Shown here piece after piece: positions 18,936-26,359 of a DNA stretch of 64,000 nucleotides. Below the pieces are notes generated by a model that saw only the letters and a program-made list of their open reading frames with translations, made no database searches and was not told where the DNA came from. Source of the stretch: Rhizobiales bacterium Y(2018) (GTDB taxonomy: Bacteria; Pseudomonadota; Alphaproteobacteria; Rhizobiales; Aestuariivirgaceae); contig SCPD01000010.1 of the NCBI GenBank assembly GCA_005502925.1, positions 1 to 64,000 of the forward strand, written 5' to 3'. Position 1 is the first letter of the stretch; every line of letters begins with the position of its first letter. The position numbers were made by a program, and so were the translations under genes.

Positions 18936-19931
18936 ATGCGGCTCGTTTCCTTCTCTAAAATTTTCGTTGTTCTCGCTGGGGCGCTAGGGCTCGCGGCCCC
19001 TTTTGCGGTCGCTGACGTGCCGCTCGACGGCTCGTTCGTCGCCGGCCAGAACTGCAGCGCCTTCCAGTCGATCAAGAAGCAATCGAACCCGGTACCGCTC
19101 AACGCCGGCACCTCCTATCAGATCGTCGCGGGGAACAAGGAGCCGGCCAGCCATTATCTCATTCTCGTGCCGGGTGCTTCACCGGAACGGCGCTGGGCGC
19201 CGGTCGATTGCGGCACCCGCAGTGGCGGGAACACCTCCGCGCAACAGCCCGGCAAGCAGGCGCCGGCCGGCAAGCAGCCGACGCAGAATGTCCTGGCGGT
19301 CAGCTGGCAGCCGGCCTTCTGCGAGACGAAGCCCAACAAGGTCGAATGCCGGACGCAAACGGCGGACCGGTTCGATGCCAGCAATTTCACTCTGCATGGT
19401 TTGTGGCCGCAGCCGCGGCGGATGGCTTATTGCAATGTCGGCAAAAGCGATATCGCCAATGACAAGGATGGCCGCTGGGATCAGCTACCGGAAGTCTCGC
19501 TCGAGCCGCCGACGCGCACTGAGCTCGACAAGGTGATGCCGGGCACGCAGTCGCAGCTCGACCGGCATGAATGGACCAAACACGGCACCTGCTACTCGCA
19601 GACGCCGGAAGAGTATTTCAGCGAATCGCTGGCCCTGATGCGGGCGCTCAACAGCTCCGCCGTGCGCGAGCTGTTCGCCAGCCGCGTCGGCCAGCAATTG
19701 ACCTTCGATGAGATCCGCAAGGCCTTCGACCAGAGCTTTGGCGAGGGCGCGGGCCTCAGGGTGCGCATGCAATGCGCGCGCAACAACGGCAAGCTGATCA
19801 TCTCCGAGCTCACCATCGGCCTCAGTGGCGACATCACGCCCGAAACGTCGCTCGCAAATCTCATGGCCGCCGCGACGCCGACCAAGACCGAATGTCCAAG
19901 CGGCCTCGTCGATGCGGTGGGACAGCAGTAG
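18936..19931 (+). CDS. Secreted RNase T2-family endoribonuclease
   Basis: A 331-residue protein with a Sec signal peptide (cleavage near VADV, residues 26-28). The RNase T2 catalytic motifs are intact: CAS I FTLHGLWPQ with His154, and CAS II HEWTKHGTC with His211, Glu212, Lys215 and His216. Several cysteines fit periplasmic disulfides. The first 110 mature residues form an extra N-terminal region with a Gly/Gln/Pro linker (about 95-117). It cleaves single-stranded RNA in the periplasm or outside the cell. It sits between the last shell gene and the SDR of the transporter operon, with no obvious tie to the microcompartment; it may supply nucleosides or phosphate or be a passenger. Confidence 0.9.
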   Translation: MRLVSFSKIFVVLAGALGLAAPFAVADVPLDGSFVAGQNCSAFQSIKKQSNPVPLNAGTSYQIVAGNKEPASHYLILVPGASPERRWAPVDCGTRSGGNTSAQQPGKQAPAGKQPTQNVLAVSWQPAFCETKPNKVECRTQTADRFDASNFTLHGLWPQPRRMAYCNVGKSDIANDKDGRWDQLPEVSLEPPTRTELDKVMPGTQSQLDRHEWTKHGTCYSQTPEEYFSESLALMRALNSSAVRELFASRVGQQLTFDEIRKAFDQSFGEGAGLRVRMQCARNNGKLIISELTIGLSGDITPETSLANLMAAATPTKTECPSGLVDAVGQQ

Positions 19932-19941
19932 TTCAATAAAA

Positions 19942-19967
19942 ATGGCCGCCTCGCAAGTGGCGGCCAT
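19942..19967. terminator. Terminator between RNase T2 and the reverse transporter-SDR operon
   Basis: A perfect 9-base stem, ATGGCCGCC (19942-19950) and GGCGGCCAT (19959-19967), has an 8-base loop. Read on the minus strand it is followed by TTTTTATTG, a good U-run, so it should end the SDR operon. It may also slow transcripts from the RNase gene. Confidence 0.7.
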
Positions 19968-19989
19968 AGCCGATTGAGTGTTCTGCCGC

Positions 19990-20769
19990 TCAGGCCTGGT
20001 TGATGGCTTCGATCGATTCGGGGATGATCTGGCCGCCATCGACGATGATCGTCTGGCCGGTCACATAGGCCGCTTCCTTAGTGGCGAAATAAAGCGCCGC
20101 ATAACCGATATCCTCGACGCGGCCGAGGCGCTTCAGCGGGATCGAGGCGGCCATGGTCTTTTCGTAATCGGGGCCGAGATCGGCGAGGCCTTCGGTCGCG
20201 ATATTCCCCGGCAGCACGGCATTCACGGTGATGCCGAATTTGGCGAGCTCCATGCAGGCGGTGCGCATGAAGCCGAGCTGGCCGGCTTTGGTGGCGCCGT
20301 AATGCGTCCAGCCGGGGAAGCCGGTCACCGGTCCGGTGATGGAGGAGGTGATGATGATGCGGCCCTGGCCGCTCTTCTTGAGCGCCGGCAGGCAGGCCTT
20401 CACCGAGAGGAAGGTGCCCTTCAGATTGGTGTCGACGGTGATGTCCCAGGTCTCATCCGTCATCTCCTCGATCTTCACTTGCGGGAAGATGCCGGCATTG
20501 GCGCAGAGAATATCGAGACCGCCATGCGTCTTGACCGCGAAGTCGGCTGCTGCCTGCATGCTCTTGTAGTCGGTGACGTCAGCGGCGAAGGCGGCGACGG
20601 TGCCGCCCGCTTTGCTGAGCTCCGCCGCGGCTTCCTTGGCCACGTTCTCATGGCGCGCGGTGATCAGCACCTTGCAGCCGGCCTCGGCGAAAACGCGCGC
20701 AATGCCCTTGCCGATGCCCTTGCTGCCGCCGGTGACCAGGACGGATTTGTTCTTCAGCGATGAAAACAT
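19990..20769 (-). CDS. SDR oxidoreductase, probable 1-amino-2-propanol (aminoacetone) dehydrogenase
   Basis: A 259-residue classical SDR (FabG-like in sequence) with TGGSKGIG at residues 13-20, NAG at 91-93, and catalytic Ser142/Ser143, Tyr157 and Lys161. In mycobacterial RMM loci a FabG-like SDR acts as S-1-amino-2-propanol dehydrogenase, which fits this gene's place at the end of the importer operon opposite the shell genes. It would interconvert aminoacetone and amino-propanol. Its C-terminus (IPESIEAINQA) shows no encapsulation peptide, so it may act outside the shell. Generic ketoreductase activity is the alternative. Confidence 0.75.
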   Translation of the reverse strand: MFSSLKNKSVLVTGGSKGIGKGIARVFAEAGCKVLITARHENVAKEAAAELSKAGGTVAAFAADVTDYKSMQAAADFAVKTHGGLDILCANAGIFPQVKIEEMTDETWDITVDTNLKGTFLSVKACLPALKKSGQGRIIITSSITGPVTGFPGWTHYGATKAGQLGFMRTACMELAKFGITVNAVLPGNIATEGLADLGPDYEKTMAASIPLKRLGRVEDIGYAALYFATKEAAYVTGQTIIVDGGQIIPESIEAINQA

Positions 20770-20793
20770 GGAAACATTCCCTCTCTCGTTATT

Positions 20794-21585
20794 TCATGAT
20801 TGTGCGCGCCGGCGCAGCGTGACGAGCCAGTAGCCGCCGAGCAGCAGCAAGGCCGCGCCGAAGGTCGACACCGTGCCGAGCACCGGCACGCCCGGCGTGT
20901 AGCCCGCCACCATCTTGGCATAGAGATATTTGGGGATGGTCGCGTCGGCGCCGGTGGTGAACAGCGACAGAGGGAAATTGCCCCAGGATAGAAGGAAGGC
21001 GAAGAAAGCCCCCGAGACGATGCCCGGCAGGAGCACGGGCAGCGTCACTTCGCGGAAGACCTGCCAGCGCGAGGCGCCGAGATCGAAGGCCGCCTCTTCG
21101 AGCGCCGGATCGAAACTATAGACCTGGATCGAGATGACGAGCGTCACCACCGGGATGATCCAGACGAGATGGGCGAAGATGGCGGTCATCCACGAAGTCT
21201 GGATGCCGACGGCGTTGAACCACAGGAGCAGAGCGAGGCCGAGAACCGATTGCGGAAAGAAGATCGGCAAAAGCACGATCTTCTGGAAGACGGTGCGGCC
21301 TTTCCAGTTATAGCGAGCGAAAGCGAGCGCGCCGAAGAAGGCGATGACGACGGCGATGACCATGACGCAGAAGGCGATGGTGATCGAATTGGCGAAAAGC
21401 TGGCGGATCTCGAGCGACTCGAAAGTCTTGCGCCACCAGTCGAAGCCCCATTTCTGGATCGGGAACAGGAAATAACGGCTCGCAGTGAGCGAGGCGAGCA
21501 GGATGCACAGTGCCGGCAGATAGAGGAAGACAAGGACGGCGAGCGTCCAGGCCCAGATCAGCGCGCGGCGGCCACGGTCAGTCAT
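20794..21585 (-). CDS. ABC transporter permease, PotC-like
   Basis: A 263-residue inner-membrane permease of the spermidine/putrescine class, with about six helices and the cytoplasmic EAA loop LEEAAFDLGASRWQVFREVTLP near residue 180. It is the second permease of the importer; its start follows the partner permease stop by three bases. Polyamine-type permeases also carry other small amines and opines, so the substrate here is inferred from linkage to the amino-alcohol pathway. Confidence 0.88.
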   Translation of the reverse strand: MTDRGRRALIWAWTLAVLVFLYLPALCILLASLTASRYFLFPIQKWGFDWWRKTFESLEIRQLFANSITIAFCVMVIAVVIAFFGALAFARYNWKGRTVFQKIVLLPIFFPQSVLGLALLLWFNAVGIQTSWMTAIFAHLVWIIPVVTLVISIQVYSFDPALEEAAFDLGASRWQVFREVTLPVLLPGIVSGAFFAFLLSWGNFPLSLFTTGADATIPKYLYAKMVAGYTPGVPVLGTVSTFGAALLLLGGYWLVTLRRRAQS

Positions 21586-21588
21586 GGC

Positions 21589-22455
21589 TCACCTCTTTCC
21601 CAAGATGGCGTCGAGATCGAAACGCTTGAGCACCAGCATGACCAGCGTGCCGACGACGATCATCAGAAGCACGGCGAGTGCGGCGCCCAAGGGCCAGTTC
21701 TGCGCATAGGTGAAGGCGATCTCGATATCATGGGTGATCGGGATGATGGTCTGGCCGCCCAGCACCTTGGCTTCGGCAATGGCGCCGACGGCGAGCACGA
21801 AGGTCAGGAGCAGGCCGATCATGATGCCGGGCATGGAGAGCGGCAGCTCGACCTCGCGGAAAACCTGCCAGCGCGAGGCGCCGAGATCGCGCGCCGCTTC
21901 ACGCGTTTCGTTCGGCACCATGGAGACGCCGAGCGTCATCGGGAACAGCATGAAGGGCAGATAGACATAGACCATGCCAAGCAGCACCACGCCCGGCGTG
22001 AACAGGATGCTCTCCGGCTCGATGCCGAACCAGGATTTGAGCGTACCAAGCAACACGCCGTTCTTGATGAGGAACAGGATCCAGCCATAGAGGCGGACAT
22101 TCTCGGAGACGAAGAGCGGAATGGTGAAGAGCAGCGTCAGGATCGGCGACCAGCGGCCGAAGAGCCGCGCCATGCCGTAGGCGATCGGATAGCAGATGAG
22201 CGCCAGGAGGGCGACGGTGAGCGCGGCGAACAGCATAGACCAGCCGAAGGAGATATAGCTGTTGCTGGTGAATATGTCGGCATAGTTGTCGAGCGTCGGC
22301 GCATGGGTGAGGCCGAAGGAGCGCGGTGGCATGAAGCTGTAGGCGATCACCGCGAGGAGGGGGGCGGCGAAGCCGATGATCATGAAGAGTATCAGCGGCA
22401 AGGCGTTGCGGGCACCTTGCGACAGGCCTTTGCCGGTTTCGTGAGGTGCCGCCAT
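21589..22455 (-). CDS. ABC transporter permease, PotB-like
   Basis: A 288-residue permease with six to seven helices and the EAA loop ETREAARDLGASRWQVFREVELP at about residue 195, nearly the same as in the partner permease. Its start (ATG 22455) overlaps the end of the ATPase gene by one base. It forms the translocation pore together with the PotC-like protein. Confidence 0.88.
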   Translation of the reverse strand: MAAPHETGKGLSQGARNALPLILFMIIGFAAPLLAVIAYSFMPPRSFGLTHAPTLDNYADIFTSNSYISFGWSMLFAALTVALLALICYPIAYGMARLFGRWSPILTLLFTIPLFVSENVRLYGWILFLIKNGVLLGTLKSWFGIEPESILFTPGVVLLGMVYVYLPFMLFPMTLGVSMVPNETREAARDLGASRWQVFREVELPLSMPGIMIGLLLTFVLAVGAIAEAKVLGGQTIIPITHDIEIAFTYAQNWPLGAALAVLLMIVVGTLVMLVLKRFDLDAILGKR

Positions 22456-23522
22456 CAGCCGGTCACCAGAATGGAATCTTTCGCGTCCCAGCCAATGAGG
22501 ACGGTCTGGTCGCGGCGGAGCGTGGAGGAATGCTGGCGCAGCTTCTCGACGATGAAGACATTCTCGCCGACGCGCACCTGATACTGGATGCGCGAGCCCA
22601 GCGCATATTCGTTGTAGAGCTTGCCCTCGAGAACGTTCTCGGCCTCTTTCGCCTCGGTAACGAAGCGGACGAATTCGGGCCGGATGACGAGGTGGCCTTT
22701 GCTGAAGGCTTCAGGGATGGCGGCGACGGTGAAAGTCTTGTCGAACGTGTCGGCGGTGATGGTGCGGCTGCCGTTCATGCTGACCGGAATGACATTCACA
22801 TCACCCATGAATTCCGAGACGAACTTGTCCTTGGGCGCCGAATAGATCTCGTTCGGGGTTCCGACCTGAACCAGGTTGCCGGCGCACATGACGCCGATAC
22901 GGTCCGACATCACCATCGCCTCTTCGAGCGAATGAGTGATGTAGACGAAGGTCTTGCCGGTCTCGCGGTGGATGTCCTTGAGCTCCCTCTCGAGAGTCTT
23001 GCGCAATTTGTAGTCGATGGCCGAGAGCGGCTCGTCGAAGAACAGGATTTTGGGGTCGAAAGCGAGGGCGCGGGCCAAGGCGACGCGCTGGCGCTCGCCG
23101 CCCGAGCAGCGCAGCACCGACTTGCCGTAATAATTCTGCGGCAGGCGCAACTGATCGAGAAGCGCCAAAGCTCGGGCTTTACGCTGGGCCGGATCGACGC
23201 CTTTGATCTTGAGTGGAAACTCGATGTTCTCGCCGACAGTGCGGTGGGGGAAAAGGGCGAGCGACTGGAACACCATGCAGGTCGGCCGCTTGTTGGCGGG
23301 GAGATCGTTGATACGCGTGCCGCTCAGGATGATGTCGCCGCTCGAAGCCTGCTCCATGCCGGCGAGCATGCGGATAAGCGTCGTTTTGCCCGAGCCCGAC
23401 GGGCCGACAATGGTGAAGAACTCGCCCTCGGCAATGTCGAGATCGATACCGTCCACGGCATTGAACGTACCGAAGGACTTGGTGAGGGACTTGAGCTGCA
23501 GAATGGGCGGGCGCTTTGACAT
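22455..23522 (-). CDS. ABC transporter ATP-binding protein, PotA-like
   Basis: A 355-residue ATPase with Walker A GPSGSGKTT (about residues 38-46), signature CSGGERQRVALARAL, Walker B ILFFDEPLSAID, H-loop YITHS and a C-terminal TOBE region (from about 240). The signature reads CSGGE rather than the usual LSGGQ, which is common among polyamine-type ATPases. It follows the binding-protein gene after an 84-base gap containing a stable hairpin. Confidence 0.9.
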   Translation of the reverse strand: MSKRPPILQLKSLTKSFGTFNAVDGIDLDIAEGEFFTIVGPSGSGKTTLIRMLAGMEQASSGDIILSGTRINDLPANKRPTCMVFQSLALFPHRTVGENIEFPLKIKGVDPAQRKARALALLDQLRLPQNYYGKSVLRCSGGERQRVALARALAFDPKILFFDEPLSAIDYKLRKTLERELKDIHRETGKTFVYITHSLEEAMVMSDRIGVMCAGNLVQVGTPNEIYSAPKDKFVSEFMGDVNVIPVSMNGSRTITADTFDKTFTVAAIPEAFSKGHLVIRPEFVRFVTEAKEAENVLEGKLYNEYALGSRIQYQVRVGENVFIVEKLRQHSSTLRRDQTVLIGWDAKDSILVTG

Positions 23523-23550
23523 GCAATCCTTGGGAACTTTAAGCAGGTTT

Positions 23551-23579
23551 GGCCCCTCCGGCGTCGAGCGGGAGGGGCC
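23551..23579 (-). terminator. Intercistronic hairpin between binding protein and ATPase genes
   Basis: Stem GGCCCCTCC (23551-23559) and GGAGGGGCC (23571-23579) is perfect over 9 bases with an 11-base loop. It lies in the 84-base gap after the binding-protein gene. No T-run follows on the minus strand, so it is more likely an mRNA stabiliser or attenuator that raises binding protein over transporter subunits than a full terminator. Confidence 0.6.
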
Positions 23580-23606
23580 TTATCGATAGGTGCGAGACGG
23601 CCCGGA

Positions 23607-24770
23607 TTACCCGGCCGACGCTTCCTTCTTCGCTGCGGTCATGATGTCGAGCAGCTTGTCATAGTCGGGAACGATGTCGTACTCGACCGAGCGCGCCACT
23701 TCTTCCTCGAGCGAGTCCCATTGAATGGCGTCGAGCTCTTCCTTGGTGAAGAGATCGAAACATTCCTTGTTGCCCATCTGGGCGACGGGATTGAACGTGC
23801 CTTCGGCGAAAGCGACGGTGTGGGCGACCTTCGGGTCCTGCACATATTTCAGGAACTCGACGGCGAGCGGTGACAATTCCGGATTGTTCACCGGCGAGGT
23901 GATCTCGATCCAGACGATGCCGCCCTTGCCGCCTTCCATCGGGCCCGAATTGGGCGTGATGCCGCGGATATTGGCGGCGCCGTCGGCACGCGCCGGCGAG
24001 GCCGAATAGGTGCCGCCGGTCAGATGGAAGTCGATCTCACCCGACACCAGCGACTGGTTCATCGTGGCGATGTCGCCGACGACCTTGGCGCCCTTGAAGA
24101 CGCGCTTCGCCGTCTCGGTGAATTTGGCGACCTCGTCGTCATTATGCACCTTGAAGGGATCGAAGCCGGCGATGCAGCAGATGTTGAAGACGTTCCAGTC
24201 GTCCGATTCGAGGACGCCGTATTTCTTGTCATTGGCCGGATCGTTCCACAGATTCCAGCCCTGATCCTCGGCGGCCTTGCGGCTGACCTTGTCGGTGTTG
24301 ACGACGAAGCAATAAGGTCCGAAGCGCTGCGCCATGCCGATGAGCTGCTCGCCCTTCTCGTCCATCGCCCACTTATAGGGCGCCTTGAAGGCCGGCATCA
24401 TCTTGTCGAAATAGGGCTCGAAGGTAGCGCGGTCGAGCGGCTTGATAAGGCCCTCGGGCGCCATGATCTTGCGGGCCCAGGGATTGTTGACATTGATGAG
24501 GTCCCAGATCTTCGTTTCACCGGCGCGCAGCCGGTTGACCATGGTCGGGTCGTTGGTGAGGGACTCGGCTTTGACCGTGGCGCCCTTATCCTGGCGGAAA
24601 GGGTCGAGCACCTGGGCCGAGTTGTAGCCTTCCCAGCACAGGATATTCAGCTCTTTCTCGCGCGCGGCGTGTGCCGGAGTGGTAGTGAATTTAGCGCCGG
24701 CTGCCACCGCTGCCGCAAAAGCGGTCGAGCGTTGCATGAAATTCCGGCGAGACAGGGGTGTTTTCAGCAT
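23607..24770 (-). CDS. Periplasmic amine-binding protein, PotD-like
   Basis: A 387-residue binding protein with a twin-arginine-like leader (SRRNFMQRSTAFAAAVAAGAKFTTTPAHA, cleavage about residue 34). The body has the PotD/PotF fold (LNILCWEGYNSAQVLDPF at the start of the mature part, PLDRATFEPYFDKM, and the late SPLAVEFLKYVQDP). The leader suggests export in the folded state by Tat. It is the first gene of the reverse operon binding protein-ATPase-permease-permease-SDR and has its own tandem operator upstream. Ligand is inferred to be an amino alcohol or aminoacetone. Confidence 0.85.
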   Translation of the reverse strand: MLKTPLSRRNFMQRSTAFAAAVAAGAKFTTTPAHAAREKELNILCWEGYNSAQVLDPFRQDKGATVKAESLTNDPTMVNRLRAGETKIWDLINVNNPWARKIMAPEGLIKPLDRATFEPYFDKMMPAFKAPYKWAMDEKGEQLIGMAQRFGPYCFVVNTDKVSRKAAEDQGWNLWNDPANDKKYGVLESDDWNVFNICCIAGFDPFKVHNDDEVAKFTETAKRVFKGAKVVGDIATMNQSLVSGEIDFHLTGGTYSASPARADGAANIRGITPNSGPMEGGKGGIVWIEITSPVNNPELSPLAVEFLKYVQDPKVAHTVAFAEGTFNPVAQMGNKECFDLFTKEELDAIQWDSLEEEVARSVEYDIVPDYDKLLDIMTAAKKEASAG

Positions 24771-24838
24771 GCGACTTCCTCCATTGTTCTGTTACCCATC
24801 ACTTAGCGTGGGTTTGGCTTTAGCGTTTCCCATCAGAT

Positions 24839-24892
24839 AGCCTAGGGCAGGTCCCTGGCAATCGCTTGACTTTCGAGCGTCCCGATTTGACA
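24839..24892 (-). promoter_or_regulatory. Tandem operator and -10 element P3 (transporter-SDR operon)
   Basis: Read on the minus strand from 24892: TGTCAAATCG..., then AGTCAAGC ending at 24864. This matches TGTCAA-N15-WGTCAAGC with the same 21-base repeat spacing as P1 and P2, and the first ten bases equal those of P1. TAGGCT (24844 down to 24839) begins exactly 19 bases after the pattern. The binding-protein ATG at 24770 would have a leader of about 60 bases. Confidence 0.7.
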
Positions 24893-24907
24893 CCCTCCTT
24901 TCTGGTT

Positions 24908-25606
24908 TCAGAGCCGCATCATCCCGATGAGCTCCGCGCTCGACATGACGTGACAGTAGATCATGTTGATGATCTCGAGCTCCTTGCGGTGAAGCTCGTC
25001 CGAACCGGCCGCGCAGCAATCCTCTACGACCACCACATTGTAGCTTTCATCGGCCAGGCTGCGCACCGTCGAAGACACGCATTGGTCGGTGAAAATTCCG
25101 GCACAGACGACGTTCTTGATCCCCAGATTATGGAGGATCAGTCGGAGATTGGTGCCGGTCAGCGCCGAGTCGGTCGTCTTGGTGACAACGATCTCGTCGC
25201 CGATTGACGCTAATTCGGGGACAAGTTGGGAGGGGCTTTCACCCTTCGGCAAAAGCAGGTTGTTCCAGCCCGGCATCTTCTGGCTGAGCGACCGGTCGCG
25301 GCCATCGTTAGTGTGGCAGGCGATGCGGGCGAAGAGGCGCTCGATGCCATGCCGGCGAAAGCGCGTCAGGAGGTCGGCGGTGCGCGGAATGACGGTGTCC
25401 CGCATCCGGCGGTGGAAGGGTGTCCAGGCGTCGTAGCGGCGCTGCTCGTCCGGCGCCAGCGTGGCGCGGTCAGGACGCGCCAGATACGTATTCTGGACAT
25501 CGATGACGAGGAGGGCAGTCTCCTTCCAACCGAGATCGAGGTCCGCCGGTTCGGGCGCACCTTCGTAATAGATCGATCGGAAGGAATTTTTCCAACTCAT
25601 CGCCAT
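24908..25606 (-). CDS. Isochorismatase-family cysteine hydrolase
   Basis: A 232-residue protein with the complete family triad: Asp36 in LLVIDVQN, Lys143 in VVTKTTDSAL and Cys176 in GIFTDQCVSS. Members hydrolyse amides, such as carbamoylsarcosine, biuret, ureidoacrylate and nicotinamide, or isochorismate. The insertion around residues 95-125 with NDGRDRSLSQKMPGWN is typical of ureidoacrylate- or N-carbamoyl-type enzymes. It sits upstream of the amine importer operon on the same strand, with operator P3 in between, and is divergent from the polyol operon. Amide release from an imported amine derivative is possible. Confidence 0.82.
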   Translation of the reverse strand: MAMSWKNSFRSIYYEGAPEPADLDLGWKETALLVIDVQNTYLARPDRATLAPDEQRRYDAWTPFHRRMRDTVIPRTADLLTRFRRHGIERLFARIACHTNDGRDRSLSQKMPGWNNLLLPKGESPSQLVPELASIGDEIVVTKTTDSALTGTNLRLILHNLGIKNVVCAGIFTDQCVSSTVRSLADESYNVVVVEDCCAAGSDELHRKELEIINMIYCHVMSSAELIGMMRL

Positions 25607-25645
25607 CTCGTTTGGAAATAGCTTGCGCCATCCATGTCAGCTATG

Positions 25646-25673
25646 CAACATAATTGTTGTGGGTACAACATAA
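25646..25673. promoter_or_regulatory. Operator-like repeats between divergent genes
   Basis: In the 77-base gap before the TIM-barrel gene, CAACA-TAAT-TGTTG (25646-25659) is a perfect 5-base inverted repeat. CAACATAA occurs twice as a direct repeat, at 25646 and 25666, spaced 20 bases. The stretch is clearly more AT-rich than its flanks. It is a good candidate operator for the DeoR-type regulator of the operon that starts at 25684. Confidence 0.5.
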
Positions 25674-25683
25674 GAGTGGCGAC

Positions 25684-26358
25684 ATGGATTTCATCTTTAT
25701 GCTGACGCATCACGACAAGACGGTCCAGAACTGTCTTGACGTTTACGACTCCCTGTCAGGTATCGGCCTGACACATGTGGGCTTCAAGGATGTCGGCGTC
25801 GACAAGGCCACCCTCAAGGAGCTGACGCGGCGCATCAAGGCAAATGGCTGCATCGCTTATGTCGAGGTCGTCAGCCAGACGCCGGAGACCATCCGCCAGT
25901 CGATCACTGCTTCCGCCGAACTCGGTGTCGATCGTGTGCTCGGCGGTCAGGACATCAAGCTCGCCATGGACACCTTCAAGGGTGGTGGGCCTTCCTATTA
26001 TCCATTTCCCGGCAAACCGATCGGCCATCCCACCAAGCTCGGCGGCACGGCGGCAGATGTTGAAGATGATTGCCGCAAAGCCGTCACCTCGGGTTGCCCC
26101 GGCGTCGACCTCCTGGCCTATCGCGCCACCGAGGCCGATCCGCTCGATCTCATCCGCGCGGCGCGGCGCGGTGTCGGCGACAAAGGTTATCTGATCGTCG
26201 CCGGCAGCATCGACTCGCCCGCGCGCATCAAAGCGGTTGCGTCGGCGGGCGCCGATGCCTTCACCATCGGCTCGGCTGTTTTCGAAGAGGCCTTTGCGCA
26301 GGGCGTCAAAGGTGTGCGGGATCAATGCAAGGCGGTGCTGCGCGCGACCGGTACATGA
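25684..26358 (+). CDS. TIM-barrel protein of unknown function, first gene of the polyol-like operon
   Basis: A 224-residue protein, start at ATG 25684. Its pattern is an (alpha/beta)8 barrel of the HisA/ThiE/KDPG-aldolase style: MDFIFMLTHHDKTV, LTHVGFKDVGVD, AYVEVVSQTPE, DRVLGGQDI, GVDLLAYRATEADPLDLI, and the phosphate-binding end LIVAGSIDSPARIKAV plus GADAFTIGSAVFE. The last two segments form the usual standard phosphate site, so a phosphorylated substrate is likely. One base separates it from the next gene. An aldolase or epimerase role in the pathway is inferred; the specific family is not recognised. Confidence 0.6.
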   Translation: MDFIFMLTHHDKTVQNCLDVYDSLSGIGLTHVGFKDVGVDKATLKELTRRIKANGCIAYVEVVSQTPETIRQSITASAELGVDRVLGGQDIKLAMDTFKGGGPSYYPFPGKPIGHPTKLGGTAADVEDDCRKAVTSGCPGVDLLAYRATEADPLDLIRAARRGVGDKGYLIVAGSIDSPARIKAVASAGADAFTIGSAVFEEAFAQGVKGVRDQCKAVLRATGT

Positions 26359-26359
26359 C

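Noticed and set aside
19990-24770. Reading the PotABCD-type operon as a spermidine/putrescine importer
   Set aside because: Family similarity is broad; the terminal SDR gene and the operator shared with the BMC promoters point to an amino-alcohol instead.
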